Of a stretch of DNA of 64,000 nt, positions 48,499-64,000 are shown in pieces; position 1 is the stretch's first letter; each line of letters begins with the position of its first letter. Position numbers and translations under genes: made by a program. The stretch is from positions 2,504,017-2,568,016 of the forward strand of contig NC_081339.1 of assembly GCF_022539665.2 (NCBI RefSeq). Direction: 5' to 3'. The stretch is from Daphnia carinata. Lineage: Eukaryota > Arthropoda > Branchiopoda > Diplostraca > Daphniidae. A model generated the notes under the pieces. It saw only the letters and a list, made by a program, of their open reading frames with translations. It was not told the origin of the DNA and did not search any database.

Positions 48499-49387
48499 AT
48501 GAAGGTTTCAATCGAGACGACTTGGTAAAACGATTTCTTTTTTCTCATTGACATCAGAACTATAAGGTCTCACGAATTTCGCTAAATATAGGGATAACCA
48601 ACCTATTGATCACCAACCGGCAACCATTGAATTGCAATCGCTGCATGATAACGATATTCAAATGGATGTGGAAGGAACATTTTTCAACGATCCTCCAAAT
48701 CCAGGCGGTGTCCCCGGCGAGCCTTTCATGGGTCTTTGGAACTTTGAAGGTTTTAACACATGATTTAACGTAATTCGATTCGCAGATCAACGTTCTCTTT
48801 CTCTGCCTCCTGTTGATCATTTATAGTCATAGAATTGTTTTTGGCAAATGACGCGAACCAGTACGTCGAAGTCGAACTTGGACCGTGAGTTTAAAAAAAG
48901 AGATTGTTTTTTTTCTAGATGCCAAGATCATTCCAATGTCTAAAACAGGTGGGGCCAGCATATAGTTTTGCTGCTAAATGGCGTTCACAAGACTATCCGA
49001 CACAGTTTACCCTTGCAATATAAAGTGCTACAACGCACGGAATCCGGTCGTTGGCAAGGTCAAGCCATCATTCCTGCCTCGTATCTACCACCAAATGTGA
49101 CGAAAATGAATGCTTATGCCATACATGGAAGTGGAGCCAAGCGAACCTACGAAGCTCTTTACCCTGTTCCTCAAGGGCAATTTGAAAATCCAGACTTGTA
49201 AGTTTTTTTTAAAACTGAATCTTTAAAAACTGAAATTAATAGTGCGGTTTTAAAATTTTAAAAATCCCACCAAACAAGCCATCGTCTGGACTTTTTCCGC
49301 CCGGTTAACGTTTCCGAATTTCTTGCAAAGCCTATCACTTCGTTTTCACCTATTTGGATGGAATCCATGGAATCAGCTAACAACTGA
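48499..49387 (+). CDS. UPF0462 protein (C4orf33 homologue)
   Basis: An uncharacterised conserved animal protein. Five coding exons, 48499-48524, 48592-48749, 48827-48884, 48949-49197 and 49279-49387, give 199 residues, the length I know for the vertebrate protein. The 26-base first exon encodes MKVSIETTW, continuing with DNQPIDHQP. Family blocks: FFNDPPNPGGVPGEPFMGLW, VIELFLANDANQYVEVELGP, WGQHIVLLLNG, ASYLPPNVTKMNAYAIHG and YEALYPVP. The fold is predicted to be beta-rich, and no enzymatic motif is evident. An upstream ATG at 48289 opens a 22-codon frame that does not join the family sequence and was not used. Exon phases agree at every junction. Confidence 0.92.
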
Positions 49388-49812
49388 ACTTCCATCAACT
49401 GCCATTACACGATGCCAGACGCTGCTTGCAGAACTTTTTTCAAGATGGCCGAACCAAATTTCTAAGAAAAATTCCAGCACATTGAAAATTACTTCACTGA
49501 GCTAGAAACTAGGGTTCATGGTGGCATCGTCTGCAATAGCAAACGTTACATTTTCAGATTTGTGCCGATTTGCAATATAAAACAAAAAGATGAGCCTAGA
49601 ATGAAAATGTTTCATTAACACAAATTCCATTTAATTATTTACCAAGCGAATTTTTCTGTCACCGAAATTTTAAATGATGTTTCCAATTGCCTAGGGAAAA
49701 ACGTAGTGAAGTACCAAACCAGCCATTACTTTGCAGGTTTCCAAAATCCCCCTCTTTTGCTGGAACGAGCATCACCGGGCTGAGCATGTTACACAGAAGG
49801 GAAAAAAAATGG

Positions 49813-57948
<8,136 letters not shown>

Positions 57949-58556
57949 TTTTATTTATTTACATAATAAGTCGTCTGATTTTGAACAAGGCTCCGCTACT
58001 ACGATGCCATATTTACTGAAATTCTAATTACAGAAAAAGAAGGAAAGAAGGATTGAAGGCAGATTGCTTATACGTTCGAGAAAAAATTTCTCACGGCAAG
58101 CCAACGTTTTACCTGAGTTTTGCTTAAACTATTCTCCGTGGCTTCATACCATCAGCTGGAACCCTTCCAAGCAACTAACCTTGATTCAAAAGGCTTACCT
58201 GTGATATCATTAGTCAACGAGTACAATAATGTAATTTTTATCTAGACTCACGAGAATAAGAATTCATTACTTGGGAAATCGCTGCAAATTGTCATTATTC
58301 CCCTCGCGTTATTCCGTTTGCATGGAACATTATTCAGTAAACCACGCTAGTGCGTAGTGACATCCATAAGTGATTTCCTAGAATCCGTTCAGCTATTGCC
58401 TTCCAATTTATTAAAGGTAATTACTTCAACCTTTGGTAGGGCTTGGGCCATTTGCTTTGGAAGATGTATAAATGCGTGGTAGTCTGATTTTTGCTACCAC
58501 TCATCGACTTGAGCTCAGCAACAGCAGAACAGCAAAAAATCAATCTCGTCTCCAAG
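57949..58556. promoter_or_regulatory. Upstream region between hobbit and the secreted repeat protein
   Basis: About 0.6 kb separates the two divergent start codons. A TATA box sits on the right side for the plus-strand gene; none is clear for hobbit. Confidence 0.45.
58467..58473 (+). promoter_or_regulatory. TATA box of the secreted repeat-protein gene
   Basis: TATAAAT lies 90 bases before the ATG at 58557, and the leader is short. This suits a regulated, highly expressed secreted-protein gene. Confidence 0.65.
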
Positions 58557-60215
58557 ATGAAGCAGCAAACGTAATTTAACTTTCTTATTTGACGTGAATT
58601 TGAAATGTAATTTTCAGTAATAGCATTATTGTTCTCTCTTACAGGTTCATTGTAATTTTCTTGGTAGTATTGTGTTCAGTCCGAGCTCAGCTTAAAGAAA
58701 CTGGTGATGATAATTTTGCTCCTCTAACGGAAACACTGGAAGAAGAGAACTCGCCTGTTTCCCGCCGTAACATTGCCGAAGACGCAACGGGTAGACAGTC
58801 GTTGCCAATGCTTCCTCAGCCAAGCCAGCTATGTGCCGTTCTCGGCAATTGCAATCCTCAAGGTATTATTTTTCACTGTTTACAAAAGTGGTTCACCCAG
58901 CCATCTTTTCCCAAGCTTAATGATTTAAAACGAACGTTTTATTTTGTGATTCGCACTATGAATGCCAAAAACAGTTCCATTCCAGACATTTGGTACCGTA
59001 ACGAATTCTGCCGCTGCTCTAATGGGTTCCCCAGCACCTTCTTCGCCGTCGATGACCTACCCCGCTGCAGGAACCATGGCTTACGCCGCTCCTATGGCAC
59101 CTGCCCCTGCAATCCCAATGTATTCCGCTGCTACCACATCTGCCCCTGTGCCAATGAGTTATCCGACTTCCACTACGCCAACAAGCTACAATGTTGCTGG
59201 CCCGATGAGCTATACCACTCCCGCACCACCTGCCCCGGTCACAACCAGCTATGCCACTCCGGCTACTATGAACTATTCTATGGCTCAATTCCCTACTCCG
59301 GCACCTATGTCCTATTCTGCACCTTCGCTACCCTCACCAGCACCTTCCTTGTCTTCACCCACTCCAATGGGATATCCTGCACCCCCGGCAGCTCTGTCTT
59401 CGCCAATGGGCTATCCTACAATTTCAGCATCTACACCAGCAACGAACGTATATCCTGCAGCACCGTCAGCACCCGTAACTATGGGTTATCCCGCACCAAT
59501 GGCACTTCCTGCTGCACCTATGGCACTTCCGGCTGCGCCGATGGCACTTTCACCTTCACCATTGAGCTATTCTGCTCCCCCTGTAACTACACCGGCACCA
59601 GCAGGCTATCTCGCACCTTCGGCAGCCACACCCACACCGATGGGGTATGCTACACTTCCATCAACCACGGTAGCACCCGAAGTCTATCCTTCACCTCCAG
59701 TTGTGGCTGCTGCACCAATGGGCTATCTTGCAACTCCATCCACTATGTCCACTATGAGTACACCGGCCGCGATGAGTTATCCTTCACCTCCAACAACTAT
59801 GCCAATACCAATGGGTTACACCGCAGCTCCTGCCCCAGCGTCTGCCCCGATGGTCGCTTCCCCGACTCCTTTGTCACTCCCATCCGCACCAATGAGTTAC
59901 GCTGCACCTCCTATGGCTACACCTTCTCAAATGGGCTACTCTGCACTTTCTGCGTCTACACCATCACCGATGAGCTATTCCTTACCATCGGCAGCTATGC
60001 CCGCATCAACGAGCATTGCCGTACCGTTGGCCCCTACGGCACCCGCAACAATGGGCTATCCTGCATCTGCGGCACCTGCACCTGCACCAGTGAACTATCC
60101 TGCACTTCCAGCGATGCCAATTTCTGCGTCAACACCTCCCCCCTATTCAATGAGAACCGCACTTCCTGTAACTACTCCTCGTCCGTATCCGATCAATCTC
60201 TCTTCAACCTATTAA
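58557..60215 (+). CDS. Secreted Pro/Ala/Ser/Tyr-rich repeat protein (PMGYPAP type)
   Basis: Coding exons 58557-58570, 58645-58862 and 58975-60215 encode about 490 residues. The start exon is 14 bases (MKQQT) and joins FIVIFLVVLCSVRAQ, completing a signal peptide. An acidic N-terminal segment, with a possible processing site SRR and the Cys-containing QLCAVLGNCNPQ, comes next. The large last exon is an imperfect repeat of short units such as PMGYPAP, PMSYSAP and PAPAPM, rich in Pro, Ala, Ser and Tyr, ending PYPINLSSTY. The composition resembles cuticular, egg-shell or silk-like structural proteins; no chitin-binding domain is visible. The exon also stays open in another frame over its whole length. 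Confidence 0.8.
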
Positions 60216-63200
60216 TTAAACATGGCGTTCTTTAATGTTAAGAAGTAAGCCAAATAAACAATACAATATAAAAAAATACTGAAACGATTATTCAAAATGA
60301 GCAACGATTTCTGCATTAGAGGATTGATTAAAAATTTACTATATTTAAACTAGAATCAGCTTAAAAAACATTCACGGTTGAGCGCCATTGGGACCTGCCC
60401 CCATCAATGGCCATGCCCGTGCTCCTTTCTTGGCCCGTAGGCCGAGGCGGAAGTTAGTTCCTCGTGCGATCTAGTCACTTAGTTTTTTTTACCTTTCTTA
60501 CCTTTTTTACCTTTTTTAATACTTACCTTATCAGGACGTTGATTCTGCAGGATGCGGTCCCAGCATTGGAGGAATGACCGTGTGCTTGGTTGGTGGTTTG
60601 GAGTCACATTTGGTAGGTGCATGCTGACGTAATCTTATTACGTCGGGGTACCCATTGAGCGGCGCACGAAACGCGGTCTACCGACAACCCCAGTGCTACT
60701 GAATTTTTTTTTGTAACACCACATGCACATGCTACCACTCCAACCACTGCACCACTGTTCCAACTGTCGCAACCCTTGCCGCTTCTTTCCGCCATTCCAG
60801 CACCTGCAATTAGATAAACATTCATTAGTAAGGCTTATACACGCAGTAACGGTGCTAGCGAACCAACATCGTTACCAAACAGAAAGTGTTTTATCAAGTC
60901 TTTTATACTGTACCATAGGTGATGTAAAAGGCTGCTGCTCTTTATGGCACAAGATGACGTTTAATGTGAAAGTTAGCAAACAAAATAAACTAAATTAGCA
61001 ATTTTAACAAATGAACACTATTCTTTACTTCTTTTAGTATCTTTTGTGTAGAATTTTTTGTGCTAGAAAAACAATTACACGCGAAAAAAGCCACAATAAA
61101 AAAATCGCGTGGTCTAATCACGGACCGTGAATGGAAAGTGTCCCGCCGCAAGACCAGTCATCTGGCACCACTGGCTGATTTAACTTAACAGGATCGTCTG
61201 CTTTTTTTTCGGAAAACACCTTTAAAGGTGTATCCCGTTCGTCTGCTTCCTTTTCTGCTTTATAGCAGCTTTTCGCAGGAGGAGTATCACTCCTACATAT
61301 ATGGAAATGACGTCTGGGAGTTACGAAAGTGATCTGTCATTTGACATTTTCGCCGCCAGGTGGCGTCCTCCTCCAGCCGGGCGTCTGCTGCGCCTTTGGT
61401 GGCTAGTGCATTATACTTTTGGGGAAGTCTATATTTTTTAATTAAATGGTTATATAATTTCATTTCTTTAGTTAAACCAAACCAATTTTTTTAGTTTGTT
61501 CTGAGAAATAGTTAGATATCGCCTTCGTGAGGCGGGTTAGTTTGGCACCCATTCTCTGTTTTTTTTTTTTTCGTATATCGTTCATGGAATATATAAAATC
61601 TAAAATTAACTCTTTCTCTTTCCACTTCAAAGCACGAACGGGCAGCGTAAATTGCATAAAATTTAAATCGGGAAAGCGTGCTAATCTCCGTCAATGCAGC
61701 GAAGCCTCCCGATCTCAATTCCGTGTGCTGACGTCTTCCGGGTCCCCGATTTTCATGCGAGACGAACAATTTTCCAACCTAGTCACGTATCTCTTGTTAA
61801 AAATAGACATATGGATTAAAAGAATCACGCAGACAGTTGGAACGATCTGTCTTCACATTCTCCAGTAGAGTGCACTTTAGTTTACCGTCGACTGCGTATT
61901 CCTGTGTGGAAAGTGAATCGGAGACGGAACTTTTGTTTTTTGCATTCCTTTACTGCTCCAGCACACGACAAACCATGAATACAACGGGAGGGAGGGTGGG
62001 GGACAACAAGAGTGAGCATCACAGAAAAAAAAAAAAACTAACAAAAACAACCAAAAAAAAAATAAGCCAACAAACAAACAAAAAAAATATTATGGAAATT
62101 AAACCAATACATGAACGGAAATTCTATATGAGAAACAAAAAACGATGCATGTTATTAATTTGGATGATATTCTTTTTCTTTTATCTAAAAAAAAAATTTT
62201 TTTTTTTTTAGAAACAAAAGAAAAAGAAAACCAGACAATTCCAGAATCAACGTGATGACGCTGTGTAATTGGAAAAAAGAAAAATAATTATGAGACTGGG
62301 ATGACGACGGCTACTGGGGGAGAGAAATGGTAAGAAAAGAAAAAAAAATGGCTCACTCTCGTATCCCCGAAATCAAAAACAAAGGACGGGTGCAAAGATG
62401 ACATTTCTTATTTTTTTTTTTTTTTTTTTTGCTTATTTGTTTTTTTGTACTTTTTTTTTTTTTTGCTTTTTTTTTCGCTTTATTTTGTTTTTGTTTTGTT
62501 TTTAACGAAGAGAAGAAAGTATTCAAATAACAATGATCAAACTCATGAGAGGAATTACTGGAAAACGAAAGGAAATGAAAGAGAGAGCAGGATGGCAATC
62601 ATATTAGAAGCTAAAAGCTGAATGGAACTGTAGGAGAGGAGGAGGCCAACTAGGCGAGGGAGTAGGAGAAGGGAGGTATTTCACCATTTGTCTCGCAAAA
62701 AACGCAAACGAGAGAAACCAATCTAAGAGAGGTATAACTTTCTCTCGATAAACGATACCCTTCGTCCTCCACGACTAGACGGCTGGAACATCAACAAAAA
62801 GAAAATCAAAGAGTCAAAATGAAACATACATACACACTCGGAGAAAAAACAAACAAACAAAAAAAAAAAAAAACAAAGAAAAAGAGAAAGACGAAGAAAG
62901 TCACACACAACCAAGCACGCACATAGGCGACGTCGGGATGTCCATCGCGATTTTTCGCGTTGGACGTCGTCACTGATTTTTCACAGGCGATTCTAGTATT
63001 TAGGGTGCCCGGTTTGGACGCGCGCACACGGTGCACTCAAGTTTGGTCTGACGAGCGAGTCACAAATTCACACACGAAGTATGATTCCGATCACAAAAGT
63101 TTTGCTGCTCAGTATCCGAGAGGCAGCGAGTCTGGATGCCGATTATTTTTATCTTGAAATTCTTCACTTCACTCCAACGTGTACACACGAATACTCGACT

Positions 63201-63329
63201 GAAGCGCTAGGCCTCCATTACTACCGACGCCACGTTGCTGTTGCTGTTCATCCAACTTTCGTTCAATTCGCTTCCAAGCTGCAATTCGAATAATATCAAC
63301 ATTATTGACCAATAAAAAAGCTAACGCTT
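60216..63329. other. Non-coding, low-complexity; right part probably a 3'-untranslated region
   Basis: The region holds TTTTTTACC-type short repeats near 60481-60530, a small palindrome gacgtaat/attacgtc at 60626-60644, and long A or T runs between 62.0 and 62.9 kb. The poly-A/T-rich part next to 63330 fits the 3'-untranslated region of the minus-strand gene. No supported coding sequence. Confidence 0.45.
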
Positions 63330-64000
63330 TTAAATGCGTAAATCAGGAGCTGTACCTTGACTGATGAAATCAACAATCTCGTACGATCTTCGTGAGTGGG
63401 GAGGATTGAGCAGTTCTGGCCGTTCGCGATAACGAGAAGCGAAATCGACCGCGGTGGGTGTAGTGGACATCTCGGGAGAAGACGACAGAGGAGTTGAAGT
63501 CGGTGGGAAGAACTCGGTCTCTGGTTTGGTCTCTGAGCTTGGTTCTGGCGAGAACGATACCATAATCGGTTCCGTGTATGCCTCTGGCGAACTGAGAAGG
63601 CTCGTCTGAGTTTCTTTTGGCGGCTGAGACGGCGGGGACGGTTGTACTGAGAGCGCCAACAGCTGTTCGTTTAACTCAAACCCAAATGTCACGTCAACTT
63701 GGGTGCTCGAACTCGATCCGACAATCACGACCGGTGGAGTCTCGACGCTCGGCGAGGTGGGCGGTAAGGAGGCGGCTCTTCGAAGAGGGACACCTATCAT
63801 AACACATAAACAAGACCAAAAAAATTAGAAATCAGGCCGTACTGTACCACGTGATGATGAAGACGCACCTGAAAGGGTCGATCTGGGCGCTGTTCTGTTG
63901 CAAGGCACGTTAGCCGCAGCAGTAGATGGGGCGGCGGGGGCAACAAGATCAGTCAATGAAGCAGGGCCGACGGCGGGTGGAGTGGTGGCACAGGGTTGTT
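63330..64000 (-). CDS. 3' end of an unidentified Ser/Pro/Thr-rich protein gene (partial)
   Basis: Two exons are visible: about 63870-64000, running off the window, and 63330-63789, joined at a phase-consistent junction that reads RSTLS then GVPLRRAASLPP. The sequence is rich in Ser, Pro, Thr and Glu, with VDVTFGFELNEQLLALS and a C-terminal SYEIVDFISQGTAPDLRI. Inside the second exon, just after the SYEIVDFISQ codons, the minus strand has a possible donor (CAAG|GTACAG), so an alternative tail may exist. I do not recognise the family; the upstream part needed to identify it is outside the window. Confidence 0.6.

Noticed and set aside
58661-60235. 524-codon single-exon frame as the main product of the secreted-protein gene
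   Set aside because: It lacks its own start, reads through a good intron, and the spliced frame with a signal peptide and regular PMGYPAP repeats is a better gene model. It is kept as a finding only.

Overview
The window is eukaryotic nuclear DNA from an arthropod, most likely a branchiopod crustacean close to Daphnia. That placement is inferred from very compact gene spacing, introns mostly of about 55-110 bases with GT-AG ends, short 5' coding exons, and the animal protein families present. No sequence search was possible. All genes are split, and exon ends were placed by joining reading frames at GT-AG sites. For eight genes the listed coding exons add up to an exact multiple of three.

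Layout, left to right. 1-13.8 kb is dense housekeeping: the 3' part of APEX2 (+), NDUFA11 (-) and ATPAF1 (+) start-to-start across about 0.28 kb, a small secreted PAN-domain protein (+) with a clear TATA box, a KLHL4/5-type BTB-Kelch protein (-) start-to-start with WDR70 (+), then ALG2 (-). 13.8-25.4 kb is gene-poor: scattered hairpins, decayed mobile-element-like sequence, a 1.7 kb fold-back element with near-identical long inverted arms and three tRNA-like segments, and a three-part G+C-rich minisatellite. 25.4-34.9 kb holds one large gene (-) for a Ser/Thr/Pro-rich nuclear-type protein whose N-terminal helical region resembles the RLF/ZNF292 family but which shows no zinc fingers. 35.7-40.2 kb carries BAP55/ACTL6 (-) and an RNF103-like membrane RING ligase (-).

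40.3-45.6 kb has no supported gene. 45.6-60.2 kb is dense again: ribosomal protein eL21 (-) with a pyrimidine-rich (TOP-like) leader, divergent from heavy-chain-type ferritin (+) with an iron-responsive element in its leader, a UPF0462/C4orf33 homologue (+), the large lipid-transfer protein hobbit/BLTP2 (-), and a secreted PMGYPAP-repeat protein (+). The last 3.8 kb is low-complexity, probably 3'-untranslated, sequence plus the 3' end of an unidentified gene (-).

These are independent eukaryotic transcription units, not operons. The best candidates for shared control are the start-to-start pairs: NDUFA11/ATPAF1, Kelch/WDR70, eL21/ferritin and hobbit/secreted protein. The most unusual structures are the tRNA-containing fold-back element, the Zn-finger-less RLF-like protein, and the secreted-protein exon that stays open in two frames for over 1.2 kb.
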